DNA from: Sitta carolinensis
Lineage: Eukaryota > Chordata > Aves > Passeriformes > Sittidae
NCBI GenBank assembly: GCA_032173965.1
Contig: CM063283.1
Location: forward strand, 113,547,687-113,611,686
Reading direction: 5' to 3'
Length of the DNA: 64,000 nt
Shown: positions 27,717-41,092 of the stretch, piece after piece
Layout: each line of letters starts with the position of its first letter
Numbering within the stretch: the stretch's first letter is position 1
The notes under the pieces: generated by a model
Database searches by the model: none
The model's input: the letters and a program-made list of their open reading frames with translations, nothing else
What the model was told of the DNA's origin: nothing
Translations under genes and position numbers: made by a program

Positions 27717-28359
27717 CCTAAAATTCCATGATTCCAGACTCTTAAACTCTTCCTAGAATCCGGACACGTAAACTCTCCCTAAAATCCTGTGATTCCAAGC
27801 ACTTAAACTCTTCCTAAAATCCCGTGATTCCAAGCGCTTAAACTCTTCCTAGAATCCCGTGATTCCGTATACCTAAACTCTCCTTAAAATCCTGTGATTC
27901 CAGACTCATAAATTGTTCCTAAAATCCTGTGATTCCAGACATTCAAACCCTTCCTAGAATCCTGTGATTCCAGACACTTAAACTCTCCCTAAAAATCCCG
28001 TGATTCCAAGCACTTAAACTCTCCCTAAAAATCCTGTGATTCCAGAAACTTAAACTCTTCTTAAAATCCTGTGATTCCTGATACCTAAACTTTTCCTAGA
28101 ATCCTGTGATTCCAGACACTTAAACTCTCCCTAAAATCCCATGATTCCAAGCACTTAAACTCTTCCTAGAATCCTGTGATTCCGGATACCTAAACTCTTC
28201 TTAAAACCCTGTGATTCCAGACATTTACACTCCTCCTAGAATCCCTTGATTCCAAGCACTTCAACCCTTCCTAGAATCCTGTGATTCCAGACTCATAAAT
28301 TGTTCCTAAAATCCTGTGATTCCAGGCTCATAAATTGTTCCTAAAATCCTGTGATTCCA
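27717..28359 (+). repeat. 35-bp minisatellite, 18 units plus a partial
   Basis: Tandem units of the type cctaaaatcctgtgattcc followed by aagcacttaaactctt, 35 bp each. Unit 2 lacks nine bases; units 9 and 10 each carry one extra A. The arithmetic of the 18 units (623 bp) fits the observed start positions exactly. Variants at the cag/aag, aaaatcc/agaatcc and cacttaaact/cataaattgt positions are shuffled between units. The ctgtgattcc core resembles the CR1 terminal 8-mer, so it could have grown from a CR1 end. Confidence 0.95.
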
Positions 28360-31300
28360 TACACAACCCCTCTGCTCCAGCACAATTCCAAGGTAGTTTC
28401 CCAGCAGTTTCAGCCCAGCAGGAAGGCTCTGCAGAGCTGTTCCTGCTCAGTCCCTGGAGCTGCAGACCCAGCCCAGCCCCTGAGGAGTGCCAGGAGGGAC
28501 CAGTGCCCGTGTCCCACACAATTCCCACCTGGCAAGAGCAAAGGGAGGGCTCTGCAGAGGGCACCTCAGCCTGATCCAGGTCACAGGAATCCCCAGGCAG
28601 GATTAGCTCACTGAACATGTTCCACCTGCTCTCCCTTTTCCATTCCAGAGCACTTCCCAAGATGACACCAGGAACCTGAGCGTGCTCAGCTTCTCCCCTT
28701 GCTCCAGGAACGGTGTAAGAAAAGGGTCAGCACTGAAATATTATCCTGAAAAAGGAAATATTTCGCCAGTATTTCTAATTTTAGGCTTTCCCTTTGGTCA
28801 TCCGGGGTTGTTACCTGCCTGGAGATGGCAGCAGTGAAATCCCAGGCACGGATTTGAGTCAGGGCAGGTCTCACCCCTGGAATTCTGCTGGAATTAGCTG
28901 ATTCCTTCATGCTGATTACTTTGCTTGCTCAGTTTGATCTCTGTCTGGGTAGCCTGCAATTCAAAACCTCAGGAAGCATTTTAGGCGAGCTCTGCTCCCT
29001 CCCATATTTCTAAAATATCTTTTCACTTCTCCCCTTGGTGCTGATCTGCTTCCAGCTGTAAAATACTGTCTCCTCCTGTCTCCCTGAATTGTAATGAAGG
29101 ATAAACATTTGGAATTACACCCCCTGATAACCATAAGGCCTCTAAAATTACCAATATCTACATCTGGTTCTGGAGAATGTAAGCAGAAAGGTTATTCACC
29201 TTCAGCAGAAAGTTTTCACTTTGAAATTGAATAAAACAGCAACAGCAAAGCCAGAAGTGACCTAAAAGTTTAAAGAATGAGCAAAGTTGTGAATTAAACC
29301 AGAAATTCAAGCTCAGCAGTTGATAGATTAAAAAGAACAAGGCTATGGACTGCAGAAACACCACAGGCTACATAAAGGACATGAAAAAATACAGAAAATT
29401 TATGAGTTTAATTTTTTTGTCCTAGAAAGCAGCTGCCAGCACTAAAAACTCCCATCATGGCACAGTTCCTGGGATTCCCAAGGCCTCTGAATAAAGTCCC
29501 CAAGGGATTTAGGGAAAAACAAATCAGAAAGAATTGCAGCGATCTCAGTGGTCTCAATCACAGCATTCCAAGGAAAATCAGACAAAGTTTGGACTCACTG
29601 CCGTGCCTCTGCTCACTCACTCCCTCTCCTTCATTCCCAATATTCCCAAGAATGATTTAAAGAAAGTCACAATGTTCTCCAAGATTTCTTCCTTCCTGAT
29701 TTTGGCAATTTTCCTTACTTGGGATTTCTGTAGAACGACACAAACCTTTAGTTTAAAAAACGGGATTTTAATAACTACAGGATTGTTGAATATGAGATGT
29801 CCCATTCTTACAACTCAGACCAGGAAGAAACCTGACTTAAAGAAACATCCAAAACAAAGCAAAAAAGGAAGAGGATCTCCAACCCCAAATTTCCAGTGGT
29901 TATGAGGAATATGGTTTTGAGATACCTGAGGAATGCTAAGATTTGATTTAGAAAAATGAATTCAGAGGGAAGATTGGGCTGAATTCCATTAACCTCTCAG
30001 AAATCCGTAGTGGGGAGGGTAACTCACACTCTGGGTATTCTGGAGGCTCCTCCCAGGCTTCTCCCAGCAGTTTGAATTTACAAAGTGATGAACTGCACAA
30101 ATAATTTCCCCTGGCAGGTCTGAGCAGGATTTGTCTCCCACCAGGAGCAAAGTGAGGTCAGAGCAGCCAAAATCTCTTCTGGAGGACACTCCATGCAGTG
30201 GCCACGGCTAAAAGGAGGGCCAAACCCCCAGGGATTTGCCAGGGAATTTAATGAACAGAGCTGGGAGAGGCTGAGGATATCCAAGAGGATCTCAGGATGT
30301 GCCTGATATCACAAAAGTGGATAGAAATCCCCTCCAGCCTGAGTTTGCCTGGGATTATAAAACTCCAAGCTGGCTCCTCCTTGGTTTTTATAGCTGGGGA
30401 GAATTGAGTGGCTTTGAGAAATTCACAGCCCAGCTCAGAGCTGCCATTGTTCTCCTCTGTCCCCACGGAAGGAATTTATGCACCTTTGGCATCTTTCTGC
30501 CCCTCTGGAGGTTGAGATGAGTGTCCAGCATGGATTGGCCATGGATTGCCTGCCCCTCTCTCCCTGGGACAGGCTCCCTGTGATTCCAGCTGCCAGCAAA
30601 AAGCCCAGCCACAAACAATTGCTTGATTTTCATTATCATCATCATTATCACCAAAGCTGGTGTCTAACAAGATATTCCAGTCTTTTTGGGGGGAGCCTTA
30701 AGCAACATCGAGGTTGACAAGCTTTGATTCCACATTTCTGACTGGTGAACACCAAAGTGAACTGGAGAGAGAGAGAGAGAGAGAGGTTTCCCCTAAAAAA
30801 AATATTCATTGTGGCAGAGCTGCCAGGCACCACCAGAACAATAAAGATTAAAAGATTTATGAGTCAGCCACTCCAATTAAATTGTGCTGGCACTTTTTTT
30901 AACCAGCCATTAGCTTATTTTTCTTTTTTTTTTTTTTAATCAACCTTGCATAAGAAGTATTAATTTATTACACTTAGCTCTCCAGAGTGGGAAAACCCCC
31001 CCATCCATTTTTATAGTTTTCCAATTCTTTTTCCATTAATCTCCTTTTCCAGTGGGAGGACAACAAATTAGCCACTTTTTCAGATATTAAGTGCAGCAAT
31101 GAGTCTCTCACTGCCAATAGGGCTGTGACAGGTGCCATGAAAAAGTGCAGGAGAGTCCAAAGCCAAAGGTTTTGAGGCAGTCAAAGGTTCTTGTCTGGCC
31201 AAAAATCTGCTTCAAAGGCAGCCACAACTCCAGAGCTGTGAAGGGGAGGAGGTTTTGCTTTGCATTTTAAGGAAAATGCTCTTCTCCTACCATGACTCAA

Positions 31301-32862
31301 GGGCTAAATCTCCTCCCTAAACCACTCCCATCAGGGCTTGATCACAGCTAAACCAGGATTTTAAACCCTTCATAATTAGTCAAGATCCAAGGTTTAAGAC
31401 ACAAAACATGAACTTCGACCTTGCTACATCTTCCTTCACCCTCCAAAAGGTAAAATACCCATCAAGCATTCACCAGTGATAGAAATTCAGTCCAAAACCA
31501 TCTCCTCTCAATGTGGGTCCAAGGATTAAGGCACAGTTTTGAGCCTGATCCAAAGCCCTCCCAAACCAGGATTCAGTCTCTGGTGGGCTCTGAATTAGGA
31601 CCTGAAGGACTGAACTGAGCTGTGCAGTGCCTGTCAGCTCCTTAATGTTCTCAGAGAAAAGCAATTAAGGCTCTAATTAAGAGGCAAATGGAAGATTAGA
31701 AGCAGATGAATGTTTATAATCTAGATAAAGTGCCCACGCTGGAAGTTTTGGCTTTACAACAACTGTGGTGACTTCTGAGGCATGGGAGGAAGGGTGGATC
31801 CCTGCTAGGTGTCCCTGCCCCAGGAAATCTGTCCTGCAGCCCTGAGTTTCCTCTTCTCTGCAGCCACTGTCCTTCTGCAGAAGGATGGAAAGAGCCATTC
31901 CACAAGGACAGACCCCACAAACCTGGGATATTCCACTGTACAAACTGTCCATGGCAAAAAGAGACCCTGGAATGGACAAAAATTCTCAGTCCATGGAAAT
32001 TCTCCTTCCTCTGTCTTCCCTTCCCTGGGTTCTGAGTTCATCCCTCCCACCACGTTTTCCATCTGTGGTTTGATGCTTCACCTGTTATAAAGAAAGGAAC
32101 CAAAAGCCAAAATTCCACCAGGTACAGCAGGTCCAGTACAAATATGGGCTAAGAATTCCTTTGGAAATATAACAGACCTGGAGCAGAGGTTCCAAAAACC
32201 ACAGATCTCAGGGCTGATCCACTTTATGGCAGCCAAGACAGAGATCACATCTCTCCAAAAAACTCTTTTCACTATATTGTGTAAATATCACACCCAGCAG
32301 AATGGAATAACATGGTAAGGAAAAAAAAATTTAAGAAATTTGAAGGAGTTCCCATGGAATTTATTTTGTGCAGATTAAATCTTTCACTTCCTGCTAGTGG
32401 GACCCAGTAGGCAGAAAATCCTAATATTCCAAAGCAGTCTTCTGAGGAGCCTCTGATGCTGAAAAGACACCAGCCAAGCTTTACTGATGTCTACAAAGTG
32501 ACCAGAATGAAATGCACAAAAAGCTTTAAATAATCAGAGCAATTTCTACCCAGCACCTTCCCCCGAGTTCTGCTCCACAGCCAGGGCACGAGGAGTTGAA
32601 CCCTCACTCTTCAGCCACTTCTGATTTCCAGCTTTATCCACTGGGACAAGGAAACCAGCGTGAGGGGAGCACAAAATGAGCCTGTTCATCTTTTGGGGCT
32701 GAAATCCCCTAAAAAGCAATCCCCAGGGATGCAGCAGCAGCAGCCAAGAGGTGAAAGTTCTTGGCTGATTTGCACTGAGGGTAAAGGGGATCAGTGTGAC
32801 TGAGGAAAAAGGTGAAAGAATTAAAAATAAAAGGAAGAGAGTAGGGCTAGATGGTATATTAG
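28360..32862. other. Intronic DNA, no gene recognised
   Basis: About 4.5 kb. It contains a GC-richer piece at 28370-28600, a short (GA)n at 30764-30785 and a poly(T) at 30921-30937. No coding exon or named transposon was seen. Confidence 0.5.
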
Positions 32863-33064
32863 GAAGAAATTCTTGGCTGGGAGGGTGGGCAGGGGCTGGG
32901 CTGGAATTGCCAGAGCAGCTGTGGCTGCCCCTGGATCCCTGGCAGTGCCCCAGGCCAGGCTGGACACTGGGGCTGGAGCAGCCTGGGGCAGGGCAGGGGT
33001 CCCAAGGGTGGCTCTGGGTGATCTTCAAGGTTTTTTCAACCCAACCCATTCCATGATTGTACAA
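32863..33064 (+). repeat. CR1 LINE 3' end, sense
   Basis: ggctggaattgccagagcag, ctgtggctgcccctggatcc, ccaggccaggctggacactg, ggctggagcagcctggggca, tgatcttcaaggttttttca, acccaacccattccatgatt. Same subfamily as the copies at 39428, 47964 and 52040. Confidence 0.9.
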
Positions 33065-34811
33065 TATTTTATGGATACCATCCCTGTCTCCTCCCTCAGC
33101 ACACCCTCAGTTTCCCCCAGGCACCTGGGAGATGTGGGGACGCCAAAACCTGTGTACTGTCCTTCAGGGATGCAGGAGGGACCCCAGGGCATCCTCAGAA
33201 CTCCAGGCAGGGCTGAGGCAGCTGGAGCAGCACCCTTCAGCCTCATTCCCCAAAAAAAACCAGCACAGGGACACCACAGGGAGAGCAGTGCCCTTCAGCC
33301 TGGCCAAAACAGCCCCATGCAGCACAGGAAATTTTATCTGCACTTTTCTACTCTCTGCAGGACTGGAGAAGATAAGGAAAAATCCATTTTAAAGCAATTT
33401 CATAGAGGACAGCCATAACTTACTTAAATGGGCAAAATACACAGCATACCTATAGGCTGTTTGGACAAAAGGAGAAGAAAATAGCAGGAGGAGCAGGCAC
33501 AAAAAATGACACTTAGTGTGCAACTGTGGCTGTGAAAGCCCAGAAAACACAGGCTGTGCCATTAATCCATGCTGGTGTTTATAATATGTGTTATAGAGTC
33601 TTTATCATGAGACTCCGTGGCATCACACTACAAGGAAATGATGAAACCATGCTGATATAAAGAGGATATTCCAAGCAGGTGGTGGCATTAGGCAGCAACT
33701 GTGTTTTCCATAGATGTCGTGTAATTACAGTCAGCTCAGGCTGGGAAATCTTGTAAAAATGTATGATTTGTGCTGGGGTACTTCCCTTCTGTTCTGCAGG
33801 CTGTAAAATCTTGCTTTTTTTTCATTATTGTGAGCCTGAAGGCCTGGTGTTACAGAGACCCTGGGAACAGTCGGAATCTGTCAAGGCAGAAATGTAATTT
33901 TCTGAGTGAGTTTTGAACCAGAGATTGCTGGAAAATCTCTGAGTTCATAAGATTGCAATAAACACCAGGAAAGGGCTTGGGCTGAGGGCACTCAATCCCA
34001 GGCAAAATGAGTAACAGGGTCCTCTAACTCTTTTTGTGGGTGCGTGGGAAGAAAGGTTGGAGAAAAGCAGAGGGGTTGATATAAATCAAAATTCACTTGC
34101 TAGCGCAGAGCATCTTGCGGTTGTTATTTGGTTTAAAGTCGATCAGTTCCTCCACTGCAGACTCAGAGACCAATAATCATGCAGAGAAAGGAAGTATCTG
34201 CTCTCTGTAAAGCATTTCAAGCACAAATTAGGGTTTATCTTCTTTTCCTATCAGTTTAAAGGTTGTTCAAGTCCGTCAAGGAGGAGAAAAGGAAATTTTC
34301 TGGTGGAGAAGGCATTTTTGGTGGTACAACATGAGGTATTGCTGCTACCCAGAGGGCACCTTTTGTGTCAAGATGCCAAGATCCTGAGTTGGAGCAGTTT
34401 TCAGGGCATGTGAGAGCACTTGAGTTCACTAAATCAGCAGAAAGATTTGTTGCTTTGAGTCAAGCCTAATCCACCAGGGATTTTGCATAATCACTGCACT
34501 GAGATTTTACATCCAGACCAAAAGATATCCCACCAAATCTATCTCAGATATTCCATTTATTAGGGGTTGGTGCAGGTTTTCTACTTCCTCTGCTCTGTCT
34601 CATGTTAGAACAATGGAATGCAAGACCACTGGATTAGGGGGAAAAAAAGATGCCAGGTGAGCAGTACTTCAAGTTCTGAATCTGAACACCCAAATTTTGC
34701 ACAACAAGCTTTTCTTCCACATTGGAATAAGATTCTGATGGGGAGGAAATGCTCAGATCTGAGTCTTTTGGCCTCTGGTCCTACAGAGAGGAAGCAGCAA
34801 CAAGCAGGTGC
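33065..34811. other. Intronic DNA, nothing recognised
   Basis: Unique-looking sequence. No coding exon or repeat identified. Confidence 0.5.
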
Positions 34812-35380
34812 CATGCTCCAAAATGCAGGATGGGCAGGAGAGAGGAGATGCTGCTAAAAGCAGGATGGGCAGGAGAGAGAGAGGAGATGTTCAAAAAGCA
34901 GGATGGACAGGAATGAGATGTTCCAAAAAGCAGGATGGACAGGAATGAGAAGAGATGCTCCAAAAAGCAGGATGGACAGGATTGAGAGATGTTCAAAAAG
35001 CAGGATGGGCAGAAATGAGAAGAGATGCTGCAAAAAGCAGGATGGGATGAAGAGAAAGGAGATGCTCCAAAAAGCAGGATGGGCAGGAATGAGAGGAGAT
35101 GTTCAAAAAAGCAGGATGGGCAGGAGAAAGGAGATGCTCCAAAAAGCAGAATGGGAAGGAATGAGAGGAGATGTTAAAAAAGCAGGATGGGCAGGAGAGA
35201 GGAGATGCTCAAAAAGCAGGATGGGCAGGAGAGAGGAGATGCTCAAAAAGCAGGATGGGCAGGAGAAAGGAGATGCTCCAAAAAGCAGAATGGGAAGGAA
35301 TGAGAGGAGATGTTCAAAAAGCAGGATGGGCAGGAGAGAGGAGATGTTCAAAAAGCAGGATGGGCAGGAGAGAGAGGAGC
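34812..35380 (+). repeat. Purine-rich minisatellite, 16 units of 31-46 bp
   Basis: Units of the type aaaaagcaggatgggcagg followed by agagaggagatgctcc. Units 9-12 and 13-16 match one to one (for example gcaggatgggcaggagaaag at 35111 and again at 35250), so the right half shows a higher-order repeat of 139 bp. Several + strand frames are open through the array and read as repeated AGWAGERRCSKSRMGR-like peptides, with proline/leucine/serine-rich frames on the other strand. There is no sign that these are translated. Confidence 0.95.
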
Positions 35381-38300
35381 AGAGGGGCTGCAGATTCAGA
35401 GGAGGAACGTGCTTCAAACAAGAATAAAACCTTTCAGCATCAACCCAACATTGCTGCCTCTGCCCTCCAGCTGCTCCTGCTGCTGCACCAGAACCTGTTG
35501 TGGGCACATGCTGAGTTATCCTTGTCTGCCCACAAATAAGGAACAGCATCACACAGCCTTGAGCTAAAACTCAGATGGGGCCACAGGAATAAAACACCTC
35601 CTGACAGGATCAGAACTGGATCCCTGGCGTGCCACAGACACTGGCGTGGCCCAGGTGGACAGAGCAGATCCCTCCCTCACATCTCACCCTCTGCCTCGTT
35701 GCTTCCACACCTGAAAAAGCGAGCACACAGCTCCCCCAGACTTCAGCTGCACAGCTCAGTGATAACTGAGACTCGTTTTTAGGCAATTTGCATGGATGGG
35801 AACAATTACAGCCAAGGCACATCAACAGAGAATCAAGCCCTGCATCTAATGTTGGTAATGCTCTTAATAATAACAACCCCCCTTTCCTGGGAGAGAACAT
35901 TAAACCTGTTCAAAATACAGTATTTTTTTCCAAATGATAGTATTTCTCCCCTCCTACACCACATCTACCTTAATCATCTGACTCCCACATAGCTGGCTCG
36001 ACTTCAATGACAGTCTCCTCTACTTGTTTAAAAGTCATGTTATTTCCACTGCCATCAAAAAGGCAGGATTTTCAAGTGAAGTTATTAAAGTCTCCAACAC
36101 AAGGAACAGTACGTGGGTGCTGCTGAAGTCGACTCTCAGGAATGAAAAAGAGATTCCTTCCCTTCTACCAGAGCATCGAGCCTCCCTTCTCTCTGGGGCC
36201 AGGAGACACCTGGATTTATGATGATGTTTTGCCTGTCTGCAAAGCATCTCAGAAGTTTTGTCTGTTCCACACTGAGCCCAGTGATCCAAACCTGAGTTTC
36301 CATCAGAAAAACACCCCTAGGGCCCAGTCCTTCCTGGTGCTGGATGAATGGAAAAATAATTGGGTATTAACGTGCTCGAAGTCTTCTAGCCAGAATACTG
36401 AAGGCAATGTATGAAGCAAACTTCCCCCTGGAGGCTCCCCAAGGCCATCCCACCTCCTTGTCTGCCTTGCAGAGCCCTGATTTATTACAGCCAAGAGTAA
36501 TTAGGTCTAATCCACTGCCTGATTCCCACCCAGCTGCTAAGCCCCCCGTATTGGACACAGAAGAAGGAAATTTTAATACTTTAATTGGAAAAAATCCCTT
36601 CAATGCTGACCTACAGCTGTTCACCTGGAGCTCTGTGTCTGTGCTGACACATCGTGGGTTTTAATCAACTTTACTGAGTTCCAACAAGTTTTTGCAGCAG
36701 CCCCCTGTGCGAGCACAGGCTTTGTCAAGGGACAGTGGTTCGTTCATTTTGTGCCACTGATCTGAGCTGAGAGATGAGGAATTAATCTCAAAGCAATTCA
36801 TTGTTTTGGGAGAGTTGCAGCTCCTTTTCCACCAGCTTTCTCAGCGGCTGTCAGATCACTGCAGGGCTTCATTTGCTGAACCCACCTCCCTGAATTTTCA
36901 CCTCGTTAGCTGCCCTTTCTCAAGTCCTGCTCAGTCCCTCTGAATCCTGCAGGATGGGAAGTGGAGGGATGTTCCAGCTGCTGCAGCAGGAAAGGTTTAT
37001 GAGAACTGCATTATGCAGCACCTACACTTGTGATGAATTAAATCCTCCAGGTTCATTCATTCGTTGTTTCAAAACCTGTCAGAGCCCCTTAATCAAATTA
37101 CAGCCTTCACTCAGCTCAGGATTACACCTGATGGTGTGTCAGTCTGACATTCTCTCATCCTTTGATGAGTAAAGAGAAAAGAACAGGCAAAAAGGAAAAG
37201 GAAAGAAAGTTTTTTTAAATCAGAACTGGTCCATCCCTTCCCTTCATTGGCAGAACTGTATGCTAGTTCTGATGGTGATTGGGGTTTTTTTTTTAACTTT
37301 GATCCATTCTATTTTGTGTTTGTGTTAAAAAGACAAGGTCAAAAATCATCCAGCCCTTCTGATGGCAGCTATTGAGTTTTAGTTGTTGTAGGAGTTTATT
37401 CCTCAGGCTCACCTCTGTGCAAACAGAAAAGTTCTATTTTGACCACTTTTCCCCAGGATAGAAACAGTCCACAGTTATTTGGGTCTCACAGAATGATCAC
37501 CTTGAAAACAAGCACAGGTTTTAATTCTCTCTAGAATGAATTGGCAGGTGAGGGGTTTGGCATTCAGCATGGATTGATTGGATCTGTGTTGCCTCGCCCA
37601 GGCAGGAGATGAAGAAGGGCCCAAAGTCAGTTGATTCACCTGAAATGCAGGGGAACCACCAGCTGCTCTTGAGACCTGCCCAAAATCTTTAATTCTGGAC
37701 TAATTCCAATGAAATTCTTCCTTCAGTAGAAAACCAGCAACAATAACTTTTAGCTCTTATGTGGAAAACATCCTCTGGAGAGCAGATTGCCTGTCTGGAA
37801 CGTGGATGGTGGCAGAATTCAGCTGCAGCAGGTTTTTGCCCCGTTGCTGTGTGTCAGTGCCCAGCCTGACTGTCCATTCACTGCTGGTCCTGGCTTGGCT
37901 GCTGTGGTCAGGTTGCTTTGTACCCTCGTGGGAAGGGTGAGCCAAAGAGAGAGCAGCTTTTAGGCTCTCACAGTCCCTCCTGCAGTGTCTCTCCCTGGCT
38001 TGGCGTCTGACTTAGAGCAGCAGATTAAAATTCAAATTGTCCAGTTGAATTGTCACAGTCGAGGTGGCAGTGCCCTGCTGGGTCACCCTCCTCCCCCTCA
38101 CACCCCAGAGCAGCTGGTGCCCTGCCCATCACCGACCACAGCCACGTGCTGACACCAAAAAAACCCAGGGAATTGTTCTGTTTAGTCAGCACAGCTTTGG
38201 GAATTAGCAGCAAGGATTTCATCCCTCGCTGTTCTTCACGCCTCCTTCTGAGCCTGAGCCCAAAGCAGCAGCGACCAGCTCTGGGTGGAAGGCTGCTGGT

Positions 38301-39427
38301 GATGCCAGACTGGGACTCTCTCAATGCTCTTCCAATCCTGGGAATCTTTGTTCCATCAAAAGCTTGTAAAGTCACTTTTGTCCTCAGCCACTCAGAATCA
38401 GAGGGGGTGATGACACCTCTCGCCCCACTCCTTCCCCAGAAGGATTTGCTCCAGACTCTGGGCTTTTGGATGATCCCTTCTGGCTGCTCCATATTTCCTG
38501 GGACAGGGGCAGAGCTCCAGGAGCAGGAGCAGAGTTCTTTAATGCTGTTTTGCCCCTCTGAAGCAGCACAATGCAGCATTAGCACGGGGAAGGATCTGGT
38601 CCATTAACTTTGGAAATGAGCTTATCAAGGGAGATGGCAGCACTGGTGGGAAAACAAGACAGTCAAAGCTCCTTGCAAATCCAAACTCTCCTCCTCTAAA
38701 GCATCACACCTCATCAGCTGTGCTTGTAGCTCTCTCTCCTACAGATGACAGGGTAAAAAAAGGCTGCAAAGTGGATTTTCTCCTGCGGTTGTCATCTTAA
38801 TCTCCATCTTTCTCCTGTTAGCAACAAGCTCCAGCATTATCCCTGTTCTGCAGTGTCAGGGCTCTGGCTGTGCTCCCTCTTTGGAGAGAATTGTTCACAG
38901 GAATTTAGTTCAAGGTACCACACAACAGCAGCAGGCCAGGCTGGTTGGGCTGGAACATGCACAGTATACCGTGGAAAGTTGTGGGATTGTTGCCACATTA
39001 TTCATGAGGTGAACTGAACCTTCTAGAGGTGAATAGCCCCAGTCGTGGCATCCTCATCTTGGGGTTATTTCCCTGGAAAGGTTCTTTCTGTTGTCACTCT
39101 GACACATTTGCATTCACAAACACCCATGTGATTAAGCAGCCACATGAAAAACTGGAGAAATTCCCCAGAGATCCCAAATGGGATCCTGGAGGGCGATTCC
39201 ATTCCTGTAGAGAGCTTTACAGCTCTCATCCAGAATTAATCCTCTCCCTTCTGAAAGCCAAGTAATGCAGCAAGAAGAGACTTTGGGCTTTTGTGAACCT
39301 TGGTTTGGGCCATAGCCAAACTCTGGATCCTTTGGCTGGACAGTGGAATCACTGGTGGGCCCAAAAAGCAGTGACCACGAGCTCAGGAGGGAATCCCAGT
39401 TCAGAGCTTAGGGGAACACAGCCCACA
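35381..39427. other. Intronic DNA, nothing recognised
   Basis: About 4 kb of mixed composition. Open frames up to 186 codons (38025-38607, both strands) lack any domain I know and overlap each other on opposite strands, as expected by chance in GC-rich sequence. Confidence 0.5.
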
Positions 39428-39838
39428 GGAACACAGAATGGGTTGGGTTGGAAAAGATCTTAAAGCCCACCCAGAGCCCCCCCTGCCCTGCAGGGCCCCC
39501 TGCCCCTGCCCCAGGCTGCTCCAGCCCCAGTGTCCAGCCTGGCCTGGGGCACCCGCCAGGGATCCAGGGGCAGCCACAGCTGCTCTGGCAATTCCAGCCC
39601 CTCCAGGGAACAATTCCTGCCCCCAATCCCAGCCAATCCCACTCTGCAGCCATTCCCTGGTGCTGTGCCTGCAGCCCTTGGCAATTGTCTCTCTCCAGGG
39701 TTCCTGCAAGGCCACCCTGAGCTCAGCCCAAAGCTTCTCCTGTGCAGCTGAACAATCCCAGCTGTGCCAGCCTTTCCTCCCAGCACAGCTGCTCCAGCCT
39801 CTGCTCATCCTGCTCCCTGCTCTGGGCTGGCTCAGGTG
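39428..39838 (-). repeat. CR1 LINE 3' portion, antisense, about 410 bp
   Basis: Begins gaacacagaatgggttgggt and continues through aaaagatcttaaagcccacc, gctgctccagccccagtgtc, ggcagccacagctgctctgg, gaacaattcctgcccccaat to cagcctctgctcatcctgct. It is nearly identical over almost 400 bp to 47964-48435 and to the reverse complement of 52040-52455. Confidence 0.92.
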
Positions 39839-40541
39839 CCATTCATCACCTCCTCTTTCAGTGACAGACACAAACACCCCCATGGACACACAGCCTGTCC
39901 ACATTCCCAAGGGCATTTATTAACTGGAAGCCTTCCTACCTGACCGAATTTGGAGGAATGCTCCCTGAAATGCTGGCCTTGAATTCTGTGTCCAGTCATG
40001 GGAGCAGCCCTGGATTAGCTGGGCTTTTATCCCTGTGCTGCCATCTGAGAGAATCACAGGGGGTTACTTTAATATTCCTGGTGAGACCAGAGCAAACCCT
40101 TTGCTCTGTGATTAATAATGTGTTAAGCCACAATTCCAAATGATTTCAACTTTTCAATGGTTATGGGAACATTCACGAGACTGATGGCTGGGCCTTACAC
40201 TGCCAAGAGGCTGAAAGAGCTGTCATTTATTACAGGGATTTCTTGTAGCCAAATTGTGTAACACTACCCTGCTAAACTGCAGAAAAAGAATTATGAGCTT
40301 TGCCACAGCATCTTCCCAAATTAGAAATCGAGTGAAGCTTTCAGCACTACAAATGTTTTTGTGAGTGGGGAGAGGGAGGAAGTGAGGAAATGCCATTAGA
40401 CTTCACCAAAAATACAAACCCCCAAACATTTCTGCACTGTGTTGGTGCAAGAGAGATTCACCCACTGGGCTGGCTGATTTAATCCTGTCACACCACAGTA
40501 TTTTGTGGTGATTTTTTGTTCAGTTTCACCATGTGGTTATA
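39839..40541. other. Intronic DNA, nothing recognised
   Basis: Unique-looking sequence between two CR1 fragments; no gene or repeat seen. Confidence 0.5.
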
Positions 40542-40698
40542 ATCATGGAATCCCAGAATGGTTTGGCTTGGAAGGGACCTTAAAAATCATTTTGTTCCAG
40601 CCTCTTCTGTGGGCAGGGACACCTTCCACTATCCCAGGTTGTTCAGGGTTCCTTCCAACCTGGCTTTGGACACTCCCAAGGATGGGGCATCCACATAA
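40542..40698 (-). repeat. CR1 LINE 3' end, antisense
   Basis: catggaatcccagaatggtt, tggcttggaagggaccttaa, gggcagggacaccttccact, atcccaggttgttcagggtt, gctttggacactcccaagga. An older, more diverged subfamily than the 39428 copy. Confidence 0.9.
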
Positions 40699-41092
40699 CC
40701 CAATTATTCATGATTTCCCAATTATTTTATTATAACAACCTCTTAACCCTCCCAGTGACTGTCTGCAGTCTCTTAATCATCTTCTCAGGGCTGCCAGTTA
40801 AATTCTCTCCTCCTCCCTTCTTATGACACAAGGAATTTTCCTTTGATGATAATCAACAGATCTTGTTAAGCATTTGAAGGGACTGAGGATTTCCAAGGCT
40901 CCCACATCAAGGATTTGCTAATTTTGGGTATGGGGGAAGTCACTGCCCTCGTGTCCCCGTGTGTGTGCACGTGCCACAGCCTCCTGGCACCCCAGCTCCC
41001 CCCAGGCAAAGGCTCCATCACTGTGGGAGCAGGAAATTTTCAGTCATGATTAGAAGAAGGAGAGAGCTCCACTGCACAGAGAACAGTGCTTG

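Noticed and set aside
27717..28359. CRISPR-like array (regular 35-bp units)
   Set aside because: Units are contiguous, without unique spacers, and the host is a vertebrate. It is a minisatellite.
34903..35539. AGWAGERR-repeat protein frames
   Set aside because: Minisatellite translation. No start context, no flanking exon structure.
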